From: Saliphagus infecundisoli
GTDB lineage: Archaea > Halobacteriota > Halobacteria > Halobacteriales > Natrialbaceae
DNA: 64,000 nt
Reading direction: 5' to 3'
Assembly (NCBI RefSeq): GCF_020177375.1
Contig: NZ_JAIWHV010000001.1
Location: forward strand, 310,001 to 374,000
Shown here piece by piece: positions 49,666 through 58,069 of this stretch. Each line of letters begins with the position of its first letter. Positions within the stretch are counted from its first letter, which is position 1. The position numbers and the translations under genes are program-made. The notes beneath the pieces were generated by a model. The model was given only the letters and a program-made list of their open reading frames with translations, did no database searches and had not been told where the DNA came from.

Positions 49666-52356
49666 ATGCAACTGCACAACAGGGAGGTACGCCAGGACGT
49701 CCGCGAGCTGGGGGCGCTGCTCGGCGACGTACTGGAGGATCAGACCTCCCGGCGGGCGTTCGAGACCGTCGAGTCCTGCCGGACGGCGGCGATCGACTAC
49801 CGCTCGGGCGAGGCCGACTCGCGTCGCCCGCTCGCGACCGAACTCGAGGGGCTCTCGCCCAACCACCAGCGGGTCGTCGCGCGGGCGTTTACCACCTACT
49901 TCGAGCTGATCAACCTGGCCGAGGAACGCGAGCGCGTCCGGTCGATCCGGGAGGGCTCCCAGGAGGACGATCTGGACGATAGCCTCGAGACTGCGGCCGA
50001 GGAACTCGCCGAGGAGGACGTCGAGACCGTCGAGGAGATCCTGGACGACGTCCTCATCGAGCCGACGTTCACCGCTCACCCGACGGAGGCTCGCCGAAAG
50101 ACCGTCAAGGCCAAACTCCGGACGGTCGCGACCCACCTCGAGACCCTCGACGAGCGCCTGCTGACCGACAAGGAGTCGAGCCAGATCTGGCGCGATCTCG
50201 ACGGCGAGGTCACGAGCCTCTGGCAGACCCCGCAGGTCCGCAAGCGCCAGCCCGAACCCGAAGACGAGGCCAGAAACGTCCAGTGGTACCTCGAGAACAC
50301 GCTGTTCGACGTCGTCGGCGAGGTGTACGACGAACTCGCCGACGCCCTGGAGACCGAACTCGACGCGACCGTGGACGTCCCCAAGCTGTTCGAGTTCCGG
50401 TCGTGGGCCGGCAGCGACCGCGACGGCAACCCCTTCGTGACCCCCGAGGTGACCGCGAACACCCTGGAGCGCCAGCGCGAGGTCATCGTCGAGCGCTACC
50501 ACGACCAGCTCAAACGCCTTTCCGGAGTCTTGAGCCAGGACGGGAGCCGGATCGACGTCGGCGAGACCTTCGAGGCCTCCCTCGAGGCCGATCGCGAGGA
50601 CCTCCCGGGGACCGCCCGAACGGCCGAGGAGCGGTATCCCGGAGAACCCTACCGCCAGAAGCTCAGACACATGCGCGAGCGCCTGCGCCGCGTCGGGGAC
50701 GTCCGGCCCGGCGGGTACGCCGACGGCAAGGAACTCCACGACGACCTGGACGTCATCGCGAAGAGTCTCCGGCAGAACGGCGCGGAGACCGTCGTCGAGG
50801 CCCACGTCGATCCGCTTCGTCGACAGGTCGCGACCTTCGGCTTCTCGCTGGCCAGCCTCGACCTGCGGGACCACCGCCAGAAACACACCGACGCGATCGG
50901 CGAAGCCCTCGAACGCGACGGGATCGACTACGACGCGCTCTCGGAGGACGAACGCGTCGACCTACTGACCGACGCGATCCTCCAGGACGAGCAGGTGATC
51001 GACTTGGAGAACAGGGAGGGACTCACCGAGGAGTCCGCCCGGGTGCTGGAGCTGTTCGACCGCCTCGCCGGCTGGCAGGCCGAGTACGGCGTCCACGCCA
51101 TCGACACTTACGCCATCTCGATGACCGACGAGCCGAGCCACGTCCTCGAGGTGCTCTTCCTGGCCGACCAGGCCGGGATCGTTTCTCTTCCGGAGCACTG
51201 CGGGGTAGACGTCGTCCCCCTGCTCGAGACCGAGTACGCCCTCTCGGGGGCCCGACGGATCATGGGGACGCTGTTCGAGAACGAGGCCTACACCCAGGCC
51301 CTGGAGGCCCGCGGGCGAACCCAGGAGATCATGCTGGGGTACTCGGACTCGAACAAGGAAAACGGGTTTCTGGCCGCGAACTGGTCGCTCTACGAGAACC
51401 AGCTCCACCTCGCGGAGATCTGTGACGATTACGACGTGACGATGCGGCTGTTCCACGGCCGCGGCGGCTCGATCTCCCGTGGCGGCGGCCCGATGAACGA
51501 GGCCCTGCTCGCGTTGCCCAACAGCACGATCACGGGCCAGGTGAAGTTCACCGAGCAGGGGGAGGCCATCGCCGAGAAGTACGGCAATCCACGGATCGCC
51601 GAGCGAAACATCGAGCAGATGGTCAACGCCCAGCTTCGGGCGCGAAAGGACGCCATCGAGAACCCCGAAGAGGAGATCGACGAGGAGTGGATCGAGGCGA
51701 TGGACACGATGGCCGACGCCGCCAGGACGGAGTACCGCGACCTCCTCGAAACGGAGGGGTTCGTCAGCTACTTCGAGGAGGCGACGCCGATCACCGTCAT
51801 CGAGGACCTCGCGCTGGGCTCGCGGCCGGCCTCCCGGTCGGGCGAGCGAAGCGTCGAGGACCTCCGGGCGATTCCCTGGGTGTTCTCGTGGACCCAGTCG
51901 CGGTGCATTCTGCCGGGCTGGTACGCGATCGCCTCGGGGATCGACGCCTATCTGGAGGAGGGAGGCGAGATCGAGACCCTCCGGGAGATGTACGAGGAGT
52001 GGCCGTTCTTCCGGACGACGCTCGACAACGCCGCACTCTCGCTCTCGCGGACCGACTTGGAGATCGCCGCGGAGTACGCCGACCTCGCGACCGAGGAGCG
52101 CCGGGATCGCTTCTTCCCGCGGCTGACCGAGGAGTACGAACGCGCTGCCGACCTCGTTACCACGATCGGCCGGCGCGAGGACCTCCACACCAGAGACTGG
52201 CTCGGCGAGAACCTGGAGCGCCGGAACCCCTACGTGGATCCGCTGAACCTGCTCCAGACCCACCTGCTGGGTCGGACCCACCTGACCGACGTCGAGGAAC
52301 GGACTCTGCGCCTGACCGTGAAGGGAATCGCCGCGGGGATGAAGAACACGGGCTGA
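49666..52356 (+). CDS. ppc: Phosphoenolpyruvate carboxylase
   Basis: The product has 896 residues, the bacterial-type length rather than the shorter archaeal type (about 500). Catalytic His lies in FTAHPTEARRKT near residue 138; PEP and bicarbonate motifs are EFRSWAGSDRDGNPFVT, LMLGYSDSNKENGFLAAN, FHGRGGSISRGGGP and the C-terminal end GIAAGMKNTG. It carboxylates PEP to oxaloacetate to refill the TCA cycle. It probably forms a transcription unit with the small Gly-rich protein gene 7 bp downstream. Confidence 0.97.
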   Translation: MQLHNREVRQDVRELGALLGDVLEDQTSRRAFETVESCRTAAIDYRSGEADSRRPLATELEGLSPNHQRVVARAFTTYFELINLAEERERVRSIREGSQEDDLDDSLETAAEELAEEDVETVEEILDDVLIEPTFTAHPTEARRKTVKAKLRTVATHLETLDERLLTDKESSQIWRDLDGEVTSLWQTPQVRKRQPEPEDEARNVQWYLENTLFDVVGEVYDELADALETELDATVDVPKLFEFRSWAGSDRDGNPFVTPEVTANTLERQREVIVERYHDQLKRLSGVLSQDGSRIDVGETFEASLEADREDLPGTARTAEERYPGEPYRQKLRHMRERLRRVGDVRPGGYADGKELHDDLDVIAKSLRQNGAETVVEAHVDPLRRQVATFGFSLASLDLRDHRQKHTDAIGEALERDGIDYDALSEDERVDLLTDAILQDEQVIDLENREGLTEESARVLELFDRLAGWQAEYGVHAIDTYAISMTDEPSHVLEVLFLADQAGIVSLPEHCGVDVVPLLETEYALSGARRIMGTLFENEAYTQALEARGRTQEIMLGYSDSNKENGFLAANWSLYENQLHLAEICDDYDVTMRLFHGRGGSISRGGGPMNEALLALPNSTITGQVKFTEQGEAIAEKYGNPRIAERNIEQMVNAQLRARKDAIENPEEEIDEEWIEAMDTMADAARTEYRDLLETEGFVSYFEEATPITVIEDLALGSRPASRSGERSVEDLRAIPWVFSWTQSRCILPGWYAIASGIDAYLEEGGEIETLREMYEEWPFFRTTLDNAALSLSRTDLEIAAEYADLATEERRDRFFPRLTEEYERAADLVTTIGRREDLHTRDWLGENLERRNPYVDPLNLLQTHLLGRTHLTDVEERTLRLTVKGIAAGMKNTG

Positions 52357-52363
52357 CCACCGA

Positions 52364-52555
52364 ATGGCGAACGACACTGACGGCGAACCCGGCGACGCGG
52401 ACGGCGACACCGATGGGAACGGGCTTGCGGTCGGGATGGGTATCGGGATCGCACTGGGAACCGCGATCGGCGTCGCAACCGACGATCTCGGGCTCTGGCT
52501 CGCTCTGGGGGTCGCTCTCGGAGCGGGGATCGGCGCGGCCATGGAGAACGGGTAG
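52364..52555 (+). CDS. Small glycine-zipper membrane protein
   Basis: A 63-residue protein. Residues 1-19 are acidic (MANDTDGEPGDADGDTDGNG), followed by two hydrophobic helices with GxxxG/GxG spacing (VGMGIGIALGTAIGVA, then ALGVALGAGIGAAME). Glycine zippers of this kind pack helices tightly in membranes. It starts 7 bp after ppc, so the two are probably co-transcribed; no shared function is evident. Confidence 0.75.
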   Translation: MANDTDGEPGDADGDTDGNGLAVGMGIGIALGTAIGVATDDLGLWLALGVALGAGIGAAMENG

Positions 52556-52562
52556 TCGGAGC

Positions 52563-53513
52563 CTACTCGACGGTCGGCACCGGCACCGACTCGAGGACGG
52601 AGTCGATAATCCCGCTTTTCTCGACGTTGTTGACGGTCGCGTCGGGGGTAAGCACGAGGCGGTGGGCGAGCGCGGGGCGGGCGACGCGCTTGATGTCGTC
52701 GGGGGTGACGTACTCCCGGCCGACGATCGTCGCGTAGGCGCGGGCGGCCTCGAACAGCCGCTGGGTGCCCCGCGGGGAGACGCCGACCTCGACGCGGCCG
52801 TCCGCGCGGGTCTCGCGGGCGATTGCGACGACGTACTCCACGAGGTCGTCGTCCACCCGAACGGTCTCTGGCACCCGCCGGAGTTTGGCGACGTCCTCGG
52901 GGTCGATGACGGTCTCGACGGTCGGACTCATCGAGTCCCGGCCCCGTCGGCGCTCGATGAGCTCGATCTCGCCTGCCTCGTCGGGGTAGCCCATCGCGGT
53001 CTTGACGAGGAAGCGATCGACCTGCGCTTCGGGAAGCGGGAACGTCCCCTCCTGTTCGACGGGGTTCTGGGTCGCGATCACGAAGAAGGGATCGGGGAGC
53101 TGGCGGGTCTCGCCGTCGGTGGTCACCTGTCCCTCCTCCATCGCCTCGAGCAGCGCGGCCTGGGTTTTCGGGGGTGCCCGGTTGATCTCGTCTGCGAGCA
53201 CGACGTTCGCGAAGATCGGCCCCTCGTTGAACTCGAACTCGCGTTCGCGCTCGTTGAAAACGTGGGTGCCGGTGACGTCGGCGGGCAACAGGTCGGGCGT
53301 GAACTGGATCCGCGAGAAGGAGAGGCCGAGCGCCGTCGCGAAGCTGTTCGCCGTGAGCGTCTTTCCGGTTCCCGGCACGTCCTCCAGGAGGACGTGGCCG
53401 CGGCCGACGACGCCGACGAGGACCGTCTCGAGGAACTCCCGGTCGGCGATCACCGCGGCGCCGATCTCCGAGAGGACGGTCTCGCACTCCGCGCTCGCCT
53501 GAGTGACGTCCAT
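52563..53513 (-). CDS. MoxR-family AAA+ ATPase
   Basis: The product has 316 residues. Walker A is LLEDVPGTGKTLTANSF near residue 57, then FSRIQFTPDLLPADVTGTHV, Walker B VVLADEINRAPPKTQAALLE, sensor FVIATQNPVEQEGTFPLPEA and the arginine-finger segment DRFLVKTAMGYPDEAGEI. MoxR proteins act as chaperones that mature metal- or VWA-domain partners; a DUF58 or VWA gene usually follows, but here none does, as the gene ends beside ppc on the other strand. A TATA-like ggcgtatagg lies about 26 nt upstream. Confidence 0.95.
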   Translation of the reverse strand: MDVTQASAECETVLSEIGAAVIADREFLETVLVGVVGRGHVLLEDVPGTGKTLTANSFATALGLSFSRIQFTPDLLPADVTGTHVFNEREREFEFNEGPIFANVVLADEINRAPPKTQAALLEAMEEGQVTTDGETRQLPDPFFVIATQNPVEQEGTFPLPEAQVDRFLVKTAMGYPDEAGEIELIERRRGRDSMSPTVETVIDPEDVAKLRRVPETVRVDDDLVEYVVAIARETRADGRVEVGVSPRGTQRLFEAARAYATIVGREYVTPDDIKRVARPALAHRLVLTPDATVNNVEKSGIIDSVLESVPVPTVE

Positions 53514-53535
53514 GCGAGTGTCTCCGTCTCACGGC

Positions 53536-53542
53536 GTATAGG
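53536..53542 (-). promoter_or_regulatory. TATA-like box of the MoxR gene
   Basis: On the minus strand cctatac is centred 26 nt before the ATG at 53513. Confidence 0.45.
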
Positions 53543-53637
53543 TCTTCCCTTCGGTTGTCACGTTCTCCGTGGAGCCGGCTCCCACGCCTGCCCGGAACCG
53601 AAACGGCTAACAAGCCGACCCGGCTACCCTCGGGTGA

Positions 53638-53722
53638 GCCGAGATAGCCTAGCCCGGCCAAGGCGGTAGATTCGAAATCTACTGTCCTCACGGACTCGGG
53701 AGTTCAAATCTCCCTCTCGGCG
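53638..53722 (+). tRNA. tRNA-Ser(CGA)
   Basis: Acceptor GCCGAGA pairs with TCTCGGC, the anticodon stem GTAGA/TCTAC holds the loop TTCGAAA (anticodon CGA), a long class-II variable arm (TGTCCTCACGGACTC) follows, then T-arm GGGAG/TTCAAAT/CTCCC and discriminator G, as expected for serine. There is no intron. A hairpin array built on its T-arm follows at once. Confidence 0.97.
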
Positions 53723-53723
53723 C

Positions 53724-53856
53724 TTTTCACGACGCACCACGGCGAGCGAAGCGAGCCGCCGCGTCGTGAAAACGCGAACGGCGAGATTTGTACGAAACCG
53801 AGGGTCTGCGAACGGAGTGAGCAGGTTCTCGGGGGTGGTTCAAGTCTCCCTCTCGG
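53724..53856 (+). other. Hairpin array downstream of tRNA-Ser
   Basis: The first hairpin has a perfect 12-bp stem: TTTTCACGACGC (53724-53735) with GCGTCGTGAAAA (53761-53772), loop containing CGGC/GCCG around gagcgaagcga. The second hairpin has GAGATTTGTAC (53783-53793), the inverse of the tRNA-Ser T-arm with one change, pairing with the T-arm echo at 53838-53848 (10 of 11), and an inner CCGAG/CTCGG (53798-53802, 53828-53832). The design is the same as behind tRNA-Val although the sequences differ. No coding frame of quality was found in 53723-53881. Confidence 0.75.
53837..53856 (+). repeat. T-arm/acceptor echo of tRNA-Ser
   Basis: Matches 18 of 20 nt of the tRNA-Ser T-arm and acceptor (53701-53720), displaced by 136 nt. 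Only the 3' part of the tRNA is copied. Confidence 0.85.
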
Positions 53857-53881
53857 GGAGCCGTCGGTCGATTCCGTCGAG

Positions 53882-54880
53882 TCACTCCCGCAGGATCAGC
53901 GGCCCGATGGCGGCGGTTCGTTTCGCGATCGTCGCGAGCCGGACGATGTAGCTCGTAAAGAGGAGAAAGGGGAGGACACAGACGGTGTAGGCGAGACAGA
54001 CGACCCACAGCAGGGCGTCGATCCCGAGGACCGTTCCGGTGACCGTCGAGGTGTCGACGAGAAAGACCATCCCGCCGGCGACCACGATCGCCGGGATCGC
54101 CAGCGCGAGGATTCCCTGGGAGAGCTTGACCAGCGACCACTGGAAGTACAGCGTCTTAACGTGCTCGCGGGCGGGCCCGTACATCGCGAGGGCGGTCATC
54201 GTCTCCTTGCCCGTCCGGCGTTGCTCGTCGGTCAGGCGCTCGTCGTACTCCGAGAGCAGCCAGCGCAGGTCGTACAGTTTCCGGTCGTAGTTGTAGTTCA
54301 ACGCCGCGTTCATCACCGAGTACGTCCCGAACTCGGCTTCCTCTAGCTGTTCGGTCGCGGTCTCTGCGTTCTCCAGAAGGTCGGAGACGTAGGCCTCGAT
54401 CCCCTCGCGAAGCTCCTCGTCGTCGCTTCCCTCGAGCGCGGACTCGAAGGCCCGGGCGCGGTCGCTGGTCGCGTCGATGATCTCCTTCATGAACAGCCCG
54501 GGGCTCGCGGGGCTGGGGACGTCGAGGAGGTCGTCGGTGTTCTGGTAGAAGTCCATCGCGCGGTCCATCCGTTCGCGTTGCCCGCCCAGCGGGCCGATCT
54601 CCTGGGAGAGCACGAGTTGGTTGATCGAGACGACGAGCGTCGTTCCCGTGATGAGCGCGCCGATCAGGGCCTGGAACGTCGTCTCGACGACGTCCGTCCT
54701 CGCCATCAGGCCCCGGATCGAGGGCGACCGCGTGACCCCCCAAATCATCAGCGCGAGGAAGACGCCGGCAGCCAGGGCCGCCGTCAGCAGCCGCCGGTCG
54801 GCGTTGAGCACCACCCAGAGGGTGTAGCGGTGTCTGTCGCCGCGTTCGCGCATCGTGTTCGCGGTGCTCATGTCCTTCAC
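53882..54880 (-). CDS. Four-helix membrane protein of unknown function
   Basis: The product has 332 residues. Membrane helices lie at about 32-50, 68-90, 258-280 and 288-312; between the second and third is a helical acidic cytosolic region of 160 residues (QTNDDLLDVPSPASPGLF-like, then EEAEFGTYSVMNAALNYNYD and RKLYDLRWLLSEYDER). No family signature is recognised. ATG 54880 (MKDMSTANTMRERGD) is used; internal ATGs at residues 4 and 10 are possible. It lies downstream of tRNA-Ser on the opposite strand, with its stop codon about 25 bp from the end of the hairpin array. Confidence 0.75.
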   Translation of the reverse strand: MKDMSTANTMRERGDRHRYTLWVVLNADRRLLTAALAAGVFLALMIWGVTRSPSIRGLMARTDVVETTFQALIGALITGTTLVVSINQLVLSQEIGPLGGQRERMDRAMDFYQNTDDLLDVPSPASPGLFMKEIIDATSDRARAFESALEGSDDEELREGIEAYVSDLLENAETATEQLEEAEFGTYSVMNAALNYNYDRKLYDLRWLLSEYDERLTDEQRRTGKETMTALAMYGPAREHVKTLYFQWSLVKLSQGILALAIPAIVVAGGMVFLVDTSTVTGTVLGIDALLWVVCLAYTVCVLPFLLFTSYIVRLATIAKRTAAIGPLILRE

Positions 54881-54941
54881 GGCGACCGCCCTCCCTCCAG
54901 CGATCGGCGACGATCGACTTCCGCTTCCCGATCGAGGACCA

Positions 54942-55145
54942 TTATTCGTCCTCGAGCGGCCGCTCGAAGATCAGGAACTTGGTGCCGCCGCCGTCGTAGG
55001 AGACCGTCTCGACGAGTCGCCACCCCTCCCGGCCGAGTTCGGTCATCCGCGTCTCGGGGTTGGCCGACTCCCGCTTCGTGAGCTCGGTCGGCGGCTCGAC
55101 CGCGCGATACTCCCATCGACGGGGCGCCTCCGTGGACATACCCAT
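54942..55145 (-). CDS. DUF4177 family small protein
   Basis: The product has 67 residues. RRWEYRAVEPPTELTKRESA and MTELGREGWRLVETVSYDGG followed by TKFLIFERPLED match DUF4177, in which a short first strand (WEY) and the GWRLV helix-strand are conserved. Function unknown; members are small cytosolic proteins. ATG 55145 gives MGMSTEAPRR; ATG 55139 is equally possible. Confidence 0.85.
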   Translation of the reverse strand: MGMSTEAPRRWEYRAVEPPTELTKRESANPETRMTELGREGWRLVETVSYDGGGTKFLIFERPLEDE

Positions 55146-55190
55146 CGGTTGGGCGGCCGGGCGTGTGATTCTATCCCTTTCGAGCCGGGA

Positions 55191-55439
55191 TCACTCCGGA
55201 TCCCGGTCGATGGGCGGATGGAGATAACAGGTATCGACGATCACGAGGATCCCGATGGCCGCCGGAAACAGCAACAGCCCGATCGACCGGAGACCGATCG
55301 CGAACGTGACGACCGCCGTCGCCACGAACGCGGCCAGGATGACCCCGAGGGCGACGTCGTAGCGGGTCGCCGTGATCGGTTCCGCCAGAGCCGACAGCGG
55401 GTCCGGAACGTCCTCGGGCAGGGGGAGCGCCTCCGACAT
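55191..55439 (-). CDS. Two-helix membrane protein of unknown function
   Basis: The product has 82 residues from ATG 55439 (MSEALPLPEDVPDPLSALAE). Two hydrophobic helices lie at about 28-50 and 53-70, and the tail is short and acidic. It starts 2 bp after the gshA stop codon and is likely co-transcribed. The frame is open upstream only because of the frameshift in gshA, whose 5' part reads into this frame. Confidence 0.65.
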   Translation of the reverse strand: MSEALPLPEDVPDPLSALAEPITATRYDVALGVILAAFVATAVVTFAIGLRSIGLLLFPAAIGILVIVDTCYLHPPIDRDPE

Positions 55440-55441
55440 CG

Positions 55442-56546
55442 TCACCCGGACCGGGTCACTGCCGGCCGGGACGGCGCGGGGGTCGTGAGAAGGCCGACTT
55501 CCCCTTCGAGACGGTCTGCGTACCGGAGCCGGATCCGCCGGGCCTGATGGGTCGTCAGCCGGGAGACGCCCTGGAGATCCATCGAGAGGGGGCGGTAGCT
55601 CGCGGGATCGAACCCCATCGCGTCCAGATAGCCCTCGACGGCGGGTGATTCGAGGCCGTCGTCGATCGCCGCTTCCACCGTCCAGCCGGTCGAACTCGGG
55701 GACCGTCACGCCGTCGGCGGAAATGCCGAGCTCCCCGCCGATCTCGAGGCCGCCGTCGACCGTCGCCTCCAGGGCGTTCTCGAGGTCGGCGACGAGCCGG
55801 AGCAACTGATCGGGCAGGGCGACGTCGGGGCCGCGCCACTCGATCGTGTCGAACTCCTCGCGGACGCGGATCGGCGTCCACGTGGAGTCCTCGGGCGCGA
55901 AGTTGGCATCGAAAGCGTCCGGATCGACGCCCTCGGAGAGCGCCGTCGCCCGGAACCCCTCGAAGGAGGCGGCCGTTCGCTCCTCGTGTTCGGCGACGCT
56001 CCCGACGTAGGGCCGGAGTCGGCCGAGTTCGGGGTGGTCGCCGTAACAGCCCCGCCGGTAAACGTGGGCGCGCGCGCAGGCGGCGACGTTCTCTCCCCGG
56101 TGGTGGGCCGAACTCGAGACGAGCGCGAACGCCGGATCGAGCGCGGTCAGCAGGTTCACCTGGTCGGTCTCGGCGCCGTCGATCCGGTCTACGTGGAGAT
56201 GGGTGCCCGCACATCGGGTGGCGTTCGCGAAGTCGTCGCCGAGGACCCGGCGCTGGACCTGCGTCCGGGGGCCGTCGTCCGTCCCGATCGGACCCGTGTT
56301 GAGCGGCGTCGCGAGGGGAACGAGCCGTCGCCCTTCCTCCCGGGCGACCCGGATCGCCTCCCGGAGCCTGCGGGTGACCTCCCCGCGGAGTTCGGCGACG
56401 TCGTCGCAGGGATCGGTGACGACCTCGAGCATCGGATCGGCGCTCTCGGCGTCGAGGTCGTCGATGCGCTTTACGACCGGTGCTGCCGGGGCGAGCGCAC
56501 CCGTGTCGTCGACGGTCCAGTACTCGAGTTCGAGACTGAGTTGCAT
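55442..56546 (-). pseudogene. gshA: Glutamate-cysteine ligase (GCS2 type) with a frameshift
   Basis: From ATG 56546 the protein begins MQLSLELEYWTVDDTGALAP and shows the GCS2 features TRCAGTHLHVDRID, SSSAHHRGENVAACARAHVY and DSTWTPIRVREEFDTIEWRG. Near 55688 the frame breaks after VTVPEFDRL: the expected continuation (WTVEAAIDDGLESPAVEGYL, ending RPAVTRSG at 55442) lies in another frame, while the original frame reads into noise and the next gene. One base gained or two lost would explain it. The total of about 368 codons equals the normal length. In haloarchaea this enzyme makes gamma-glutamylcysteine, the main thiol. Either a recent inactivation or a sequencing error. Confidence 0.8.
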
Positions 56547-56797
56547 TGGTGTGGGTCGGTATGAAACGCGCCTGGCGGTTGCGCCTCGATGCGTCGCCGA
56601 CGCGGGACCGATCCCGAAAATCGTCGGTGCGTCGTTCGTCTACCCGATCCAACACGAGCCACGGGAAAAGACGCTTGCCTTGAACAGTCAAGCCGATCGC
56701 TTCTACGGCGGGTTCGGAGGGGTCAGCGGCGATCTACTGGACGTTCCCGGTCTCTCGCGAGCGGATCGGTCGGCGGAACCGCCTCACGAACGCGCTC
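56547..56797. other. 251-bp intergenic region between gshA and the YchF-type GTPase
   Basis: It contains a small hairpin CTTGA/TCAAG (56679-56692) and possible gshA promoter elements (gtttcatacc on the minus strand near 56563-56572). No small gene with convincing composition was found. Confidence 0.4.
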
Positions 56798-57976
56798 TCA
56801 GGCCGTACTCACGATCTTGATCACGTCGCCCTCCTCGAGTTCGTACCCCTCGCCGATCTCGCGGGAGGAGCGGGCGTCGACGGCGTGGAGGTAGCCCTCG
56901 CCGATGTCGGAGTGGACGGCGTAGGCGAGATCGACCGGTGTCGAGCCCCGCGGGAGCAAGAGGGCGTCGGGGAGGACGGTACCGGTCCCGTCGGTCCACT
57001 TCGAGACGTCCTGGACGGGGTAGGCGGTGACGTGATCGAGGAGGTCGTAGACGGCGTAGTCGAGGGCAGCCTGAACCCCCGTCCCCCCGAAGCGGTCCAT
57101 CGTTTCGGCGAGCCCCGCCAAGGCCTCGCGCTGGGAGTCGCTGACGCCGTCACCGATTACGACCTCCGAATCGCCGGGGTCGTAGTCAACGAGTCCCCCC
57201 TCGGCGGCCCGCCGGAGCGCGAGTTCGCCCTCCGCCGTTGTGGGAACGACGGGTTTCTCGAGATCGAGCAGGGCCTCGACGTTTCCCTCGGGCGCGATAT
57301 CGATCTTGTTGGCGGCGACGACGATCGGCTTCGTCCGTTCGCGCACTTCGCGCGCGAGGGTCTCGCGGTGGTCGTCGGTCCACTGGATCGGGTCCTCGGG
57401 GTAGTCGATCTCCCGGAGGACGCGTGCGACCTGGGTCGGTGAGGCGCCGAAGCCCGAGAGCATGTCGGCGAGGGCGTCGTCGATGTCGAAGCCGGGCGAG
57501 CGGGACTGGCGTTCGATCCCCTCCCAGTTTCGCTCGACGATCCCCGCGAGCCAGAGGTCCATCTCCTCCTCGATGAAGTCGATGTCCCCCATGGGGTCGT
57601 GGCTCCCGACGTCGACCGGCTCCCCTTTCTCCGTGGTCCCCCCCGAGGCGTCGACGACGTTGATGATGACGTCGGCATCCGTGAGCGCGTCGAGAAACTG
57701 GTTGCCCAGTCCCTTCCCCTCGTGGGCGCCCGGCACGAGGCCGGCGACGTCGATCAACTCGACGGGGACGTACCGTTTGCCCTCCTCGCAGTTGTCGGCG
57801 TCACAGCGCTCCTCGCGCTCGAGGCAGGGACACTCCGTCCGGACGTAGCTCACCCCCCGGTTGGCGTCGATCGTCGTAAACGGGTAGTTGGCGACGTCGA
57901 CCTCGGCCATCGTCGCCGCGGTATAGAAGGTGGACTTGCCGGCGTTTGGCTTCCCGGCAAGCGCGATCGAGAGCAT
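56798..57976 (-). CDS. YchF/OLA1-type GTPase (archaeal Ygr210-like)
   Basis: The product has 392 residues from ATG 57976 (MLSIALAGKPNAGKSTFYTA). G1 is GKPNAGKST, G2 the segment NYPFTTIDANRG, G3 DVAGLVPGAHEGKGLG, G4 ANKID near residue 220. A TGS domain ends the protein (VLPDALLLPRGSTPVDLAYA, HAVDARSSREIGEGYELEEG, VIKIVS). A cysteine-rich insert (CPCLEREERCDADNCEEGK) lies after the G2 region and may bind metal. The asparagine in place of the usual glycine run of P-loops is typical of this HAS-type GTPase group, which hydrolyses ATP or GTP and associates with ribosomes. Confidence 0.93.
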   Translation of the reverse strand: MLSIALAGKPNAGKSTFYTAATMAEVDVANYPFTTIDANRGVSYVRTECPCLEREERCDADNCEEGKRYVPVELIDVAGLVPGAHEGKGLGNQFLDALTDADVIINVVDASGGTTEKGEPVDVGSHDPMGDIDFIEEEMDLWLAGIVERNWEGIERQSRSPGFDIDDALADMLSGFGASPTQVARVLREIDYPEDPIQWTDDHRETLAREVRERTKPIVVAANKIDIAPEGNVEALLDLEKPVVPTTAEGELALRRAAEGGLVDYDPGDSEVVIGDGVSDSQREALAGLAETMDRFGGTGVQAALDYAVYDLLDHVTAYPVQDVSKWTDGTGTVLPDALLLPRGSTPVDLAYAVHSDIGEGYLHAVDARSSREIGEGYELEEGDVIKIVSTA

Positions 57977-58069
57977 ACTGTCGGTTGCGTACTGGCGGAA
58001 AACTGTCTTTCGATCGTCCCACATCCGACGGGCCCACTGGGTTCGACGACGGGAGAGTCCCGATTCCAC

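Noticed and set aside
50962-53691. A 909-codon minus-strand frame covering ppc and the MoxR gene
   Set aside because: It runs antisense to ppc and in a wrong frame through MoxR, both of which are certain genes.
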